In this document: positions 9,243 through 17,673 of the stretch, piece by piece
Numbering within the stretch: the stretch's first letter is position 1
Layout of the letters: every line of letters begins with the position of its first letter
From: Pseudomonadota bacterium
GTDB taxonomy: Bacteria > Pseudomonadota > Alphaproteobacteria > Micropepsales > Micropepsaceae
Direction of reading: 5' to 3'
Assembly (NCBI GenBank): GCA_021804785.1
Contig: JAJZGY010000003.1
Location: forward strand, 1-57,165
Length of the DNA: 57,165 bases
Translations under genes and position numbers: made by a program
Notes under the pieces: generated by a model
Told to the model about the DNA's origin: nothing
Database searches by the model: none
The model's input: only the letters and a program-made list of their open reading frames with translations

Positions 9243-9713
9243 TCAAATGGTGAAATCAGTGGTACGTTCCTTAGGCCCATCGAGCAGCGCCTGGTCGACG
9301 CCTGCGCCGCTTGCCTGCTGACACAGATCTTCGATGGAGATGGCGTCGAGCCGGGCCATGAGTTCGTCAGTCAAGGATTTGATCAGGGGGGCAACAATGC
9401 GTGCCCCAAGTTCGGAGCGCGGTTCGGCGACGTCCTCGTCGCTCGCGTCCTCGAGGCTCTCGGCTACACGCACGACATCGGCGACCGAGATCCGCCGTCG
9501 TTCCCGCGCCAGACGGTAGCCGCCCTTCGGACCGCGGACACCTTTAAGGACCCCGGCACGGACCAGCTGCTGCATGACCTGTTCGAGATAGCGTTGCGGC
9601 ACGCCCTGGCGGGCGGTGATTTCACGAGCCTGCACCGGTTCGGGGCGGGCGTTGAAGGCGATATCGATTACCGCTTCAAGAGCAAGCAAAGTTTTGCGAG
9701 AGAGCTTCAGCAT
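9243..9713 (-). CDS. Rrf2 family transcriptional regulator without Fe-S cysteines
   Basis: A 156-residue winged-helix DNA-binding protein. MLKLSRKTLLALEAVIDIA opens the Rrf2 fold; the recognition region PQRYLEQVMQQLVRAGVLKG and the wing GVRGPKGGYRLAR (about 56-72) are typical. The three clustered cysteines that hold the [2Fe-2S] cluster in IscR are absent: the loop reads ESLEDASDEDVAEP, and the only Cys is near residue 131. It is therefore not IscR or NsrR. It starts 1 bp after the dut stop and ends 12 bp before cysK, suggesting a cysteine-metabolism regulator of the CymR kind. An open upstream extension overlaps dut and is not used in my call. Confidence 0.88.
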   Translation of the reverse strand: MLKLSRKTLLALEAVIDIAFNARPEPVQAREITARQGVPQRYLEQVMQQLVRAGVLKGVRGPKGGYRLARERRRISVADVVRVAESLEDASDEDVAEPRSELGARIVAPLIKSLTDELMARLDAISIEDLCQQASGAGVDQALLDGPKERTTDFTI

Positions 9714-9714
9714 G

Positions 9715-10170
9715 TCAGTTTTTCTGCAGGTGGAGGCCAGTGGATCCAAAGCCTTGATGGCCGCGCGCGGTGGCGTCGAGCTCGTGTACTTCTTCAAGGA
9801 CGACAGTCGCGTGGGCCGCGACAACGAGTTGGGCGATTTTCATGCCGCGTTTGATCGGGAACGCCGTGGTACTGAGATTGACGAGTATCGCCCTGATTTC
9901 ACCGCGGTAATCGCTGTCGATGGTGCCGGGAGCATTCAGTACGGTGATGCCGTGATTGAGCGCCAATCCGGAGCGTGGACGCACCTGCGCCTCATAGCCC
10001 GGAGGCAGGGCGATAGCGATACCGCAAGGAACTGCGCTGCGGGCACCAGGCATAAGGACTTCTTGATCTGCAAGCGCGGCATAAAGATCAAGACCCGCGG
10101 CGCCGAGGCTGGCATAGCTTGGCAGCGGCAGATCCAGTGCGTGGCCCAATCGCTGAATGGCAAGACGCAT
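9715..10170 (-). CDS. dut: dUTP diphosphatase (dUTPase)
   Basis: Cleaves dUTP to dUMP and pyrophosphate, keeping uracil out of DNA and supplying dUMP for thymidylate. The 151-residue protein is the trimeric type: motif 1 AAGLDLYA (24-31), motif 2 RPRSGLAL, motif 3 GTIDSDYRGEIR with the catalytic Asp and Tyr, motif 4 RGMKIAQLV and the C-terminal motif 5 RGHQGFGSTG are all there in order. The ATG at 10170 overlaps the coaBC stop by one base (TGATG), so it is translationally coupled; the coaBC-dut pair is conserved in many bacteria. Confidence 0.97.
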   Translation of the reverse strand: MRLAIQRLGHALDLPLPSYASLGAAGLDLYAALADQEVLMPGARSAVPCGIAIALPPGYEAQVRPRSGLALNHGITVLNAPGTIDSDYRGEIRAILVNLSTTAFPIKRGMKIAQLVVAAHATVVLEEVHELDATARGHQGFGSTGLHLQKN

Positions 10171-11366
10171 CAGCTTGCTCCTTGCAGTGCGGTGGCGATG
10201 CGCGCCACCAGCCGTGTCGCGACCTCGGCCTTGTCGAGTTCCGGCCACTCCTCGTCACCCCGAGCAGTGATGAGATGAACGCGATTATGAGTGCCGCCCA
10301 TGACCCCGCTGGATGGCGAGACATCATTGGCTAGGATCCAGTCACAGCCTTTCCGTGCGAGCTTGTCTTTGCCGTGAGCGACAATGGCTTGCGTTTCCGC
10401 GGCAAAACCGATCACGAGGCGCGGGCGATGGGGGCCCCTGGAGATGGTGGCAAGAATATCAGGGTTGGCGGCAAAGCGCAGGGTAGGCGGGCCGGGGGTC
10501 TTTTTGAGTTTTTGTTCGGCGACGCTTTCCGCACGCCAGTCGGCGACGGCGGCGCAGAAGATTGCGACATCGACGGGCAGGGCCTCCCGGGTGGCCGCGA
10601 GCATCTGCTCTGCGGTTTCAACAGAAAGAAGCCTGGCACCGGCAACCGCGGGCAGGTTGACCGGGCCGGAGATCAGGGTGGTTTGGGCTCCCGCGGCAAC
10701 CAGGGCGCGGGCGATGGCATAGCCCTGACGACCGGACGAGCGGTTGGCGATATAGCGCACGGGATCCAGTGGCTCATGGGTTGGGCCGGCTGTGACCAGG
10801 GCCTTTATCCCCTTCAACTGGCCCTGGGCACCCATGAGGCTGCGGATTACCTCGAGGATGGCGGGTGGTTCGGCCATGCGCCCGGGGCCAAATTCACCGC
10901 AGGCCATGGCACCGTCTTCTGGTCCGACAAAGCTCACACCGTCCGCTTTGAGGCGGGCCAGGTTGCGCTGTGTCGCCGGATGCTGCCACATCCGGACATT
11001 CATCGCCGGCGCCATCAGCACCGGTTTGTCGGTGGCAAGCAAGGTGGTGGTGGCAAGGTCATTGGCCTCGCCGCTGGCGGCCTTCGCCATCAAATCGGCC
11101 GTGGCCGGGGCGACCACAACAAGATCGGCGGCCCGTGACAGCTCGATGTGTCCCATCTGGGCCTCGTCGGTAAGACTGAAGAGGTCGCGATGGACAGGTG
11201 CCCGTGACAGGGCGGCAAGCGAGAGGGGGGTGACAAACTCCTCGCCGGCCCGGGTCAGGATAGTGCGCACTGCGATCCCGTCGCGGGCGAGGAGGCGAAT
11301 CAGCTCAAGGGACTTGTAGGCAGCGATCCCTCCGCCGATGATGAGTAAGATTTGCTGGCTGCGCAC
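10170..11366 (-). CDS. coaBC: Bifunctional phosphopantothenoylcysteine decarboxylase/synthetase (Dfp)
   Basis: Makes 4'-phosphopantetheine precursor for coenzyme A: the C-terminal CoaB half joins cysteine to phosphopantothenate, and the N-terminal FMN-dependent CoaC half decarboxylates the product. In the 398-residue form CoaC shows GGGIAAYKS (11-19), His73 in MGHIELS, PAMNVRMW (120-127) and the flap cysteine Cys156 in GAMACGE. CoaB shows TAGPTHEPLDPVRYI, SSGRQG and EQKLKK. I chose the GTG at 11366: it follows GAGGA by 8 bp, fits family length, and a perfect TATAAT at 11413-11418 would lie inside the longer TTG-started form (from 11435). First gene of the operon with dut, rrf2 and cysK. Confidence 0.95.
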   Translation of the reverse strand: MRSQQILLIIGGGIAAYKSLELIRLLARDGIAVRTILTRAGEEFVTPLSLAALSRAPVHRDLFSLTDEAQMGHIELSRAADLVVVAPATADLMAKAASGEANDLATTTLLATDKPVLMAPAMNVRMWQHPATQRNLARLKADGVSFVGPEDGAMACGEFGPGRMAEPPAILEVIRSLMGAQGQLKGIKALVTAGPTHEPLDPVRYIANRSSGRQGYAIARALVAAGAQTTLISGPVNLPAVAGARLLSVETAEQMLAATREALPVDVAIFCAAVADWRAESVAEQKLKKTPGPPTLRFAANPDILATISRGPHRPRLVIGFAAETQAIVAHGKDKLARKGCDWILANDVSPSSGVMGGTHNRVHLITARGDEEWPELDKAEVATRLVARIATALQGAS

Positions 11367-11412
11367 CTGCCACGTCCTCGTTTGGGTCGGATAATGCGAT
11401 CTTGATATGGGG

Positions 11413-11418
11413 ATTATA
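11413..11418 (-). promoter_or_regulatory. Predicted -10 box of the coaBC operon
   Basis: A perfect TATAAT on the minus strand lies 46 bp upstream of the GTG start of coaBC. No good -35 hexamer is present at 16-18 bp, so the promoter may need an activator. Confidence 0.35.
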
Positions 11419-11480
11419 ACGAATAACGATGGCAAAGTGTAGATCTAAGTTCGGCGCCAGTTCGGGAGGTTGTTCGGCTT

Positions 11481-11502
11481 CGCTTTGCCGCCAGGCAAAG
11501 CG
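11481..11502. repeat. Perfect 9-bp hairpin in the coaBC / acyl-CoA ligase spacer
   Basis: CGCTTTGCC and GGCAAAGCG flank a 4-base GCCA loop. No T-run follows on either strand. The surrounding 371-bp divergent spacer (11367-11737) holds no convincing gene; a 74-codon plus-strand frame (11517-11741) lacks recognisable content. Confidence 0.35.
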
Positions 11503-11737
11503 CTTGGAGGGTAGCAGTGACGATGGCAGCGGCACGCAAAGAGCTGGGCTGGTTGGTCGCGAACGCCGGAGGCACAAGGCGGCGGAGCTTGTCCGTGGCC
11601 GCCGGATCGCAGTGCCGTTCCCCTTCACCTGCGCCCTTGACGAGCCCCGAGCAGGCTTCCTTGTCGACAGCCGATGCCGTGGCGCGGCTGTCGTACGGTC
11701 CTCTTGCGACAAACCCTGAAAACATTTGCGAGGTACC

Positions 11738-13612
11738 ATGAACATGACGGCCCAGGCCGAGTTGCCGCCCTTTAAGCCGCTTCCCTTGAAGCCACCGTCG
11801 ATTGCGGTCATCCGCAAGGACGGCAACATCTATGTGCGGTCGCGCTATCCTCTTGGCGAAATGGCCCGATCGATCGTGCATCTGCTCGAGGTCCGGGCGG
11901 CAGCCCACCCTGAGCGACCGTTCATGGCCGAGCGCACGCCGCTGCAAGATGGCAGCACCGGCGATTGGCGCTTTATCACCTATGGTCAGATCAATGCGCG
12001 CGCCAATGAAATCGCCCTGGCACTCTTGGACCGGGGTCTCGGCCCACATGCCCCACTGATGGTCTTATCCGGCAACTCCATTCGTCACGCTGCGATGATG
12101 CTGGGCGCGATGAAAGCACGGGTGCCCATTGCACCGGTGTCGGTGGCCTATTCGCTGGTCAGCAGCGATTACGCCAAGCTGCGCCATGTCGTAGAGCTGT
12201 GCAAACCGGCGATGATCTTTGCCGAACAGGGTCCACTTTTTGCCCGGGCCCTGACTGCGGTCGCTGATTCTGCGGTTGAGATCGTCAGTGCCGTGCCCAT
12301 CCCGGAGCGGGCGGTCACGCTTTACGATGCCCTTAAGAGTGACAAGGAGCCTGCGCGGCTCGTCCACGCGCTAACTCAGATTCATCATGGCACCGTTGCC
12401 AAATATCTGTTCACCTCGGGCTCAACGGGTATGCCCAAGGGCGTCATTCAGACCCATGGCATGATGTGTGCGGTGGTTGCCGCACAGGAGGCGCTGCGTA
12501 CCGAACCGCACGATCAAAGCGAGATCCCACAGAGCCTCGAATGGATGCCGTGGAGCCATATCTCTGCCGGCAATATCGGCTTCAACAATAATCTGCAGGT
12601 TGGGGGAACGGTTTACCTTGATGCCGGCAAACCCTTGCCGGGCATGTTCGAGGAAACCATCCGCAATTTGCGCGAAATCGCGCCCCTCGTATTCGGTTCG
12701 GCTCCCATTGCCTTTGCCTGGCTTGCGGATGCCATGGAAAAGGACGCCGCGCTCAGGGACAAATTCTTTTCCAAACTGCGGCAGCTCGGCTATGGCGGCG
12801 CCACGCTCAGTCAGGACATCTACGAGCGCATTCAGGCTCTGTCGATTGCCGCCACCGGCAAGCGCATTCCCTTCACCACCATGTATGGTGCCACCGAGAC
12901 CCAGGGGGTCACGGTGGTGCACTGGCTGACAGAACGGGTGGGACTGATCGGCCTACCGCTGCCAGGAATGACCCTCAAGCTGGTTCCCAATGGCAACAAG
13001 CTGGAAGTACGCGTCAAGGGACCGACCGTCACCCCAGGCTATCTGGCACGACCTGATCTGACCAAGGCAGCCTTCGATGAGGAAGATTTTTACTGCCTGG
13101 GTGATGCCGCCCGCTTTGTAGACGAGGCCGTTCCCGAGCAGGGTCTGGTGTTCGACGGCCGGGTGACCGAGGACTTCAAGCTCGACACCGGCACCTGGGT
13201 TTCGGTGGGCACGCTGCGAGCCCAGGCGCTCGCTGCGGCCTCGCCGGCGCTGCAGGATTGTGTGGTATGCGGGCACGACAAGCCCTTTGTCGCGCTTCTG
13301 GCTTGGCCGAATACGTCCGCTGTCAGAGAGATCGCGGCGGACAGCGCCCGCAGCACCGTTGATGAGATTCTCTCTGCGCCCAGGCTGCGGGCGTTCATCA
13401 AGGAACGCTTTGCTGCCCACAATCAGCGGGGAGGGGGATCGTCCTTGCGGATCAAACGGGTATTGCTGATGAGCGAGTCTCCGTCCATCGACGGCCATGA
13501 GATCACCGATAAGGGCTACATCAATCAGCGGGCAACGCTGGAGCGCCGGGCCCGTCTCGTGGATCTCCTCTATGCCCAGGTGGCTCCAGCCGATGTGATC
13601 GAGATCGACTAG
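11738..13612 (+). CDS. Feruloyl-CoA synthetase-like AMP-forming ligase
   Basis: ANL-superfamily enzyme that activates a carboxylic acid to an acyl-AMP and then a CoA thioester. The 624-residue protein resembles feruloyl-CoA synthases along its length: SGNSIRHA, the APVSVAYSLVS stretch, the AMP P-loop TSGSTGMPKG (about 226-235), the YGATETQG adenine motif (about 383-390), and the C-terminal VFDGRVTEDFKL and GTWVSVG blocks. The segment usually reading like WLPWNHTFGG is here WMPWSHISAG, so the substrate may differ from ferulate. The start at 11738 (MNMTAQ) has GAGGT 5 bp upstream. It stands alone in front of a small gene and an esterase. Confidence 0.85.
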   Translation: MNMTAQAELPPFKPLPLKPPSIAVIRKDGNIYVRSRYPLGEMARSIVHLLEVRAAAHPERPFMAERTPLQDGSTGDWRFITYGQINARANEIALALLDRGLGPHAPLMVLSGNSIRHAAMMLGAMKARVPIAPVSVAYSLVSSDYAKLRHVVELCKPAMIFAEQGPLFARALTAVADSAVEIVSAVPIPERAVTLYDALKSDKEPARLVHALTQIHHGTVAKYLFTSGSTGMPKGVIQTHGMMCAVVAAQEALRTEPHDQSEIPQSLEWMPWSHISAGNIGFNNNLQVGGTVYLDAGKPLPGMFEETIRNLREIAPLVFGSAPIAFAWLADAMEKDAALRDKFFSKLRQLGYGGATLSQDIYERIQALSIAATGKRIPFTTMYGATETQGVTVVHWLTERVGLIGLPLPGMTLKLVPNGNKLEVRVKGPTVTPGYLARPDLTKAAFDEEDFYCLGDAARFVDEAVPEQGLVFDGRVTEDFKLDTGTWVSVGTLRAQALAAASPALQDCVVCGHDKPFVALLAWPNTSAVREIAADSARSTVDEILSAPRLRAFIKERFAAHNQRGGGSSLRIKRVLLMSESPSIDGHEITDKGYINQRATLERRARLVDLLYAQVAPADVIEID

Positions 13613-13623
13613 GCTGGAGTTCG

Positions 13624-13653
13624 GCGGCAGGGTCTTAACTCAGGCCCTGCCGC
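13624..13653 (+). terminator. Hairpin downstream of the acyl-CoA ligase gene
   Basis: A 9-bp stem GCGGCAGGG (13624-13632) / CCCTGCCGC (13645-13653) with a 12-base loop begins 11 bp after the stop codon. It lacks a T-run, so it may terminate weakly or only stabilise the 3' end. Confidence 0.4.
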
Positions 13654-13783
13654 GAGAGGCAGTTCCGTGTCTCCGTGCTCCCGGCAAATTGTTGCAGTTT
13701 TCTGGAATTTGCGCCGCGCTGTTAACCAAGCGGCAACCTCCAAGGGTGTCTTCTACGCTCGCGCCATCAGGAGCGTAGGGATT

Positions 13784-13996
13784 ATGAGCTTGAGGACGGA
13801 CGATATCTGCCTGCTGGCCGCCGAAATGGCGCAGGAACATGGAGCGGTTGCGCGCGACTACGCCCGCCGCGCGACGCGCGAGTTCGAACATGTGGGGCAA
13901 TGGGAGCGTGCCCGCTTTTGGAATGCGTTGGCGGTTCTCCTCGACGATATCGTCGAACATCGTCTCGACCCCGACGTCCCCATTCGTATGCACTGA
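13784..13996 (+). CDS. Small helical protein of unknown function
   Basis: A 70-residue protein beginning MSLRTDDICLLAAEMAQ, predicted almost wholly alpha-helical, with no signal peptide or membrane segment. It contains alternating charged and aromatic residues (REFEHVGQWERARFWNAL) suggesting an amphipathic helix bundle. I do not recognise the family, though compact proteins of this look are common in alphaproteobacteria. AGGAG lies about 10 bp upstream of the ATG; a longer frame back to 13667 lacks such support. It sits between the ligase and esterase genes on the same strand but is spaced from both. Confidence 0.6.
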   Translation: MSLRTDDICLLAAEMAQEHGAVARDYARRATREFEHVGQWERARFWNALAVLLDDIVEHRLDPDVPIRMH

Positions 13997-14071
13997 GTGT
14001 AAGGCTCTGCGCTTGCACCTTTGGCCATGGCATGCATCCTTGCGAACTGACGCGCTTAAGGATGTCTGCCA

Positions 14072-15007
14072 ATGCCACTTGATTACTCACTGAAAACCCT
14101 TCTTGACGCTCTGCAGAGCCAGCCTGCGCCGCCGATGTGGCAGATGGAACCGGCGATGGCACGCATCGCCTTTGGTGCGCTGATGCAGGCGGTTGGTCCA
14201 CGTGACGAACCCATTGGAAGCACCAAGGATGTAGCAATCAGCAATGGGCGGGTAAGACTGCGGGTCTACACACCGCTTAAGGCGCCGCGGGGCGATCTGC
14301 CGGCGTTGCTTTTTTTCCATGGCGGTGGGTATGTGATCGGAGACCTTGAGACACACGACGGTCTCTGCCGCATTCTGGCCAACGAGGCCGGCGTGTGTGT
14401 GATCGCGGTGGACTACCGTCTTGCTCCCGAGCACAAATTTCCTGCGGCGGTAGATGATGGTCTGGCCGCGTTGCGTTACGTCCAGGACCACGCCGCAGAC
14501 CTCGGAATCGATCCTGATCGGCTTGCGGTTGGTGGCGATTCTGCCGGCGGCGGGATTGCCGCCGTTCTTGCACAAGCGGCCGCGCAGCAGGGGTGCAGGT
14601 TGCAGATGCAGATGCTGCTTTTTCCGGTCACCCAGATCGGACAGGATACCCCGTCACTGACAGCCTTTGCCGAAGGCTATTTTCTTGAGCGTGAGGGGCT
14701 GCGTTGGTTCTACGCACATTATCTGCCGGACAATGTCGATCGCGATGACCCAAGGATTTCACCTCTGAAGGCGAAGGATGTGAGTGGGCTTGCTCCTGCC
14801 TTTGTGATGCTGGCGGGTTTTGATCCCCTGCATGACGAGGGGAAGCATTATGCCGATCGGCTGCGCCAGGCGGGCGTGCCGGTCACACTGCGTGATTATC
14901 CAGACATGGTCCATGATTTCATTTACATGGTATCCGCACTTCCGGCGGCACGCACCGCGCTGAGTGACGCCGCAGCAGCCCTGAAGGCGGCGCTCAGTCG
15001 GGAATGA
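14072..15007 (+). CDS. Alpha/beta hydrolase, hormone-sensitive-lipase (HSL) family esterase
   Basis: Carboxylesterase of the bacterial HSL (family IV) group, acting on short- to medium-chain esters. The 311-residue protein has the oxyanion-hole signature HGGGYVIGD (about 83-91), the nucleophile elbow GDSAGG with Ser157, catalytic Asp251 in DPLHDEG and His281 in VHDFIY. No signal peptide, so cytoplasmic. AAGGAT precedes the ATG by 8 bp. Its 3' end overlaps the convergent flavoprotein gene by 14 bp. It may work with the upstream ligase by releasing acids from esters, but that is only inference from position. Confidence 0.93.
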   Translation: MPLDYSLKTLLDALQSQPAPPMWQMEPAMARIAFGALMQAVGPRDEPIGSTKDVAISNGRVRLRVYTPLKAPRGDLPALLFFHGGGYVIGDLETHDGLCRILANEAGVCVIAVDYRLAPEHKFPAAVDDGLAALRYVQDHAADLGIDPDRLAVGGDSAGGGIAAVLAQAAAQQGCRLQMQMLLFPVTQIGQDTPSLTAFAEGYFLEREGLRWFYAHYLPDNVDRDDPRISPLKAKDVSGLAPAFVMLAGFDPLHDEGKHYADRLRQAGVPVTLRDYPDMVHDFIYMVSALPAARTALSDAAAALKAALSRE

Positions 15008-16661
15008 GCTTACCGGGATTGAGGATCCCGTGAGGGTCTAGCGCGGTCTTGACCGCGCGCAAAACCTCGATGCCAAGCAGACCCTTCTCGTCCGCCATGT
15101 ATTCGCGGTGATCCTCACCCACGCCGTGGTGGTGACTGATTGTGCCGCCGTGCGCGACAATGGCCCTGCTTGCTGCTGTCTTGATGGCTTGCCATTGCTC
15201 TAGTTCGTTCTCAAGCATGCGCGGGAAGATAAATGTAAAGTACAGACTGGCGCCGTCGGGATAGGTGTGGCTGAGATGGCACATCACGATGCCACGTGCG
15301 CCCTCTCTGGGCACATGGGCACATATCGCCTGGTTGAGTGCGCTTGAAACCGCGCCGTAAAGCCGCTCGAGGTTGCTCCAGCTCGTCGCGGTTTCCAGGG
15401 TGTCAACGCCTACGCCATGATCAAGCATAGGATCTCGCAGATAGGGGCTGTGAAAGCGTCCGGCGAGCCACGACTTTGCCGGTCCGCGCCCGACATCGAC
15501 CCCGCCACAGCTGCGGGCAAGCGCTGCCAAGCGCTGGCGCGACCGCTTGCCCTCGGGGCCTTCAAAGAGAGCGATGAGAGCACAGCTTCGTGGACCCAAT
15601 CCGCGCGCTGCGAGGTATTTTTCAATCAGCCTGTCCACGAGCTGTGTGGGCTGTCCGGCTTTGCGGAAGGCACGGAAAAAGCGGGTTTCTTCGGCATCAG
15701 AGAGACGCAACATGCTGGTTTCGATGCCGCTTTGCACCGCAAGACGGATGGCACCGAGGCCATCGACGAAATTGCGGAACAGAAAGCTTGCTGTGTGCTG
15801 TTCGCGCGGCCGCGGGCGTATACGCACAGAGGCTTCGGCAATCACGCCAAAAATGCCTTCGCTGCCAAGGATCAGATCCTTGAGGCGGGGACCTGCGGCG
15901 GAGGCCGGGAAATCTTCGGTCTGCAGGAGCCCGTGCGGGGTGACTAGGAGTGCAGACTGCAGCCAGTCTTCGGCCCGTCCATAACCGTTGGACTGCTGTC
16001 CCGCACCGCGGTGGGCAATCCAACCACCCAGCGTTGAGTATTCGAAGCTCTGTGGAAAATGGCCGAGGGTCAGTCCGCGCGCCGCAAGTGCCTTTTCAAG
16101 GGCAGGGCCACTAATCCCGGCCTGAATGCGGGCAAGCTCGGATACTGAGTCGACGTTGAGCACGGCGTCCATCGCGGACAGATCAAGACTGACGATGGCG
16201 TGATGGCGACCGCGCTGCGCGCTGACGCCGCCAACCACGCTGGTGCCCCCGCCAAAGGGAACGATGGCCACATCATGAGCTTCGGCCCATTTGAGAAGGG
16301 CCAACACCTCGCCCGTGCTTTTCGGAAAGACAACCGCATCCGGAGCACAGGAAAGATCGCCAGCACGCAGATAAAGCAGATCCGGGTAGGAGCGGCCACG
16401 GGCATGGAGAATGCGCGCCATATCATCCTGCCGCAGTTGCTCAGAGGCGAGAATGGCGGCAAGCGCCTTTAGCGCTGCAGCATCCAGGCGCGCCGGTGTC
16501 AGCACGACATCACCAAGCTCCCGTGCAGGTGTGGCGATAAGGTTCGGCATGCCGAGCTCGCGGGCAAGCCAGTTCCACACCGCGTCATTTTCAAGTGCGG
16601 GATCGTGGTGGGCGCTCTTACCCCATCCGTTCCAACGCATCGCTGGGTGTTCCTGGCTCAT
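14994..16661 (-). CDS. FAD-linked oxidase, alkyldihydroxyacetonephosphate synthase-like
   Basis: Vanillyl-alcohol-oxidase-fold flavoprotein of 555 residues. It opens with QEHPAMRWNGWG, matching the RWNGWG block of alkyl-DHAP synthases (AGPS). The FAD-binding loop VPFGGGTSVVGGV lies near residue 135. Two active-site elements of AGPS are kept: the tyrosine region PDGASLYFTF and the histidine cluster SHHHGVGEDH. It ends ALDPHGILNPGKLIP like the family. A GGAGGACAG sits directly before the ATG at 16661. Authentic AGPS swaps the acyl chain of acyl-DHAP for a fatty alcohol, giving an ether bond; whether this enzyme does so is untested. It follows glpD and a lipid kinase gene in the same direction. 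Confidence 0.87.
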   Translation of the reverse strand: MSQEHPAMRWNGWGKSAHHDPALENDAVWNWLARELGMPNLIATPARELGDVVLTPARLDAAALKALAAILASEQLRQDDMARILHARGRSYPDLLYLRAGDLSCAPDAVVFPKSTGEVLALLKWAEAHDVAIVPFGGGTSVVGGVSAQRGRHHAIVSLDLSAMDAVLNVDSVSELARIQAGISGPALEKALAARGLTLGHFPQSFEYSTLGGWIAHRGAGQQSNGYGRAEDWLQSALLVTPHGLLQTEDFPASAAGPRLKDLILGSEGIFGVIAEASVRIRPRPREQHTASFLFRNFVDGLGAIRLAVQSGIETSMLRLSDAEETRFFRAFRKAGQPTQLVDRLIEKYLAARGLGPRSCALIALFEGPEGKRSRQRLAALARSCGGVDVGRGPAKSWLAGRFHSPYLRDPMLDHGVGVDTLETATSWSNLERLYGAVSSALNQAICAHVPREGARGIVMCHLSHTYPDGASLYFTFIFPRMLENELEQWQAIKTAASRAIVAHGGTISHHHGVGEDHREYMADEKGLLGIEVLRAVKTALDPHGILNPGKLIPD

Positions 16662-16734
16662 CTGTCCTCCATGGGGCTCAAATCCGCGCCGTTCCGGGCC
16701 ATGCCGTCAGGCTGTGGTACAAATGGTCAAAGTT

Positions 16735-17673
16735 TCAAGCGCGAACCTTAAGCGCGCTGGACAGGATCTCGAAGGTCGCGGGCAACTGGCCCGCAACTTC
16801 ACCATCCACCTCGATGCGGATGGGCAGCCCTCGGGTTTCGGCCACAGGTGCGGCCAGCACCTTGCTGGCGCGCAGCGCCCGCACCGAGGGATTATCAAGA
16901 TGAGTACCCTTGTAGATCTGGCCCATATCGGCGAGAGCCCTTCGACCAGATACCGCTTCCATGACGAGCACATCAAAGAGGCCGTCGTCGAGTTTGGCGC
17001 GCGGTGCCACACGCATCCCACCACCGAAAAACTGGCCATTGGCGACGACCAAGGTGGAGATCGTGGCGATGGTATCGACCTCACCATCGATCCGCAGACG
17101 GACCTTGCGCCCGCGGTAGGTGAGAAACGCGCCTGCCGAACTGAGGGCAAATGCGATGCGCCCGCCAAAGCGGCGCAGGATTAGTGAGCGGTTGACCGTG
17201 TCGACGATCTCTCCGGACACGCCAGCAGATGCAATATTGATGAAATGGCGAACATTGGTGCCGCCTTCGGCCGACACGCAGGTCACCCGTCCGATGTCAA
17301 TGGCTCTGACGGGGGCATGCTGCAGATGTGCGAGGCCGGAATGAGGTCCGGCTGAAATGCCAAAGCTCTTGCGAAAATCTCCCCCGGTTCCGGAGGTGAT
17401 GAAGCTGAACACGGCATCAGGAGCTATCGCTTCGCCATGTTCGAAAAATCCGTTCATGGCTTCATTGATCGTACCATCGCCGCCCACGGCGATGATCTCC
17501 GCGACGCCTGCGCGGAGGGCTTTGCGCACAAGCCCCGTGGCATCGCCACGGGCGCTCGTGGCGATACTGCGCATGGTCGGAAAGATCTCGCGCAGCTTGG
17601 TCTCGAGCTGTGGCCAATCTTTGCCCGTGCGTCCAGCAGCGGAGCGTGGATTGACAACCGCAAGGGCGCTCAT
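16735..17673 (-). CDS. Diacylglycerol kinase-family lipid kinase
   Basis: Member of the DAGK catalytic superfamily (YegS/DgkB/sphingosine kinase type), which phosphorylates a lipid hydroxyl with ATP. The 312-residue protein starts MSALAVVNPRSAAGRTG, with the NP-x-SG-like motif in block 1, and has the hallmark nucleotide motif GGDGTINEA at 64-72. The middle and C-terminal part is the usual beta-rich domain ending with a VDGE-like stretch (IEVDGEVAGQ). Its ATG overlaps the glpD stop (ATGA at 17670-17673), so the two are co-translated. Likely substrates are diacylglycerol or another glycerolipid; the exact one is unknown. Confidence 0.9.
   Translation of the reverse strand: MSALAVVNPRSAAGRTGKDWPQLETKLREIFPTMRSIATSARGDATGLVRKALRAGVAEIIAVGGDGTINEAMNGFFEHGEAIAPDAVFSFITSGTGGDFRKSFGISAGPHSGLAHLQHAPVRAIDIGRVTCVSAEGGTNVRHFINIASAGVSGEIVDTVNRSLILRRFGGRIAFALSSAGAFLTYRGRKVRLRIDGEVDTIATISTLVVANGQFFGGGMRVAPRAKLDDGLFDVLVMEAVSGRRALADMGQIYKGTHLDNPSVRALRASKVLAAPVAETRGLPIRIEVDGEVAGQLPATFEILSSALKVRA

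Noticed and set aside
9243-9713. Calling the Rrf2 protein IscR
   Set aside because: The three Fe-S cysteines are missing and no isc or suf genes are nearby.
8136-9854. 572-codon plus-strand frame opposite cysK and rrf2
   Set aside because: Mirror of two unmistakable genes on the minus strand, so an artefact of GC-rich codon usage.
11517-11741. 74-codon frame before the acyl-CoA ligase gene
   Set aside because: No family resemblance and it overlaps the ligase start and ribosome site.
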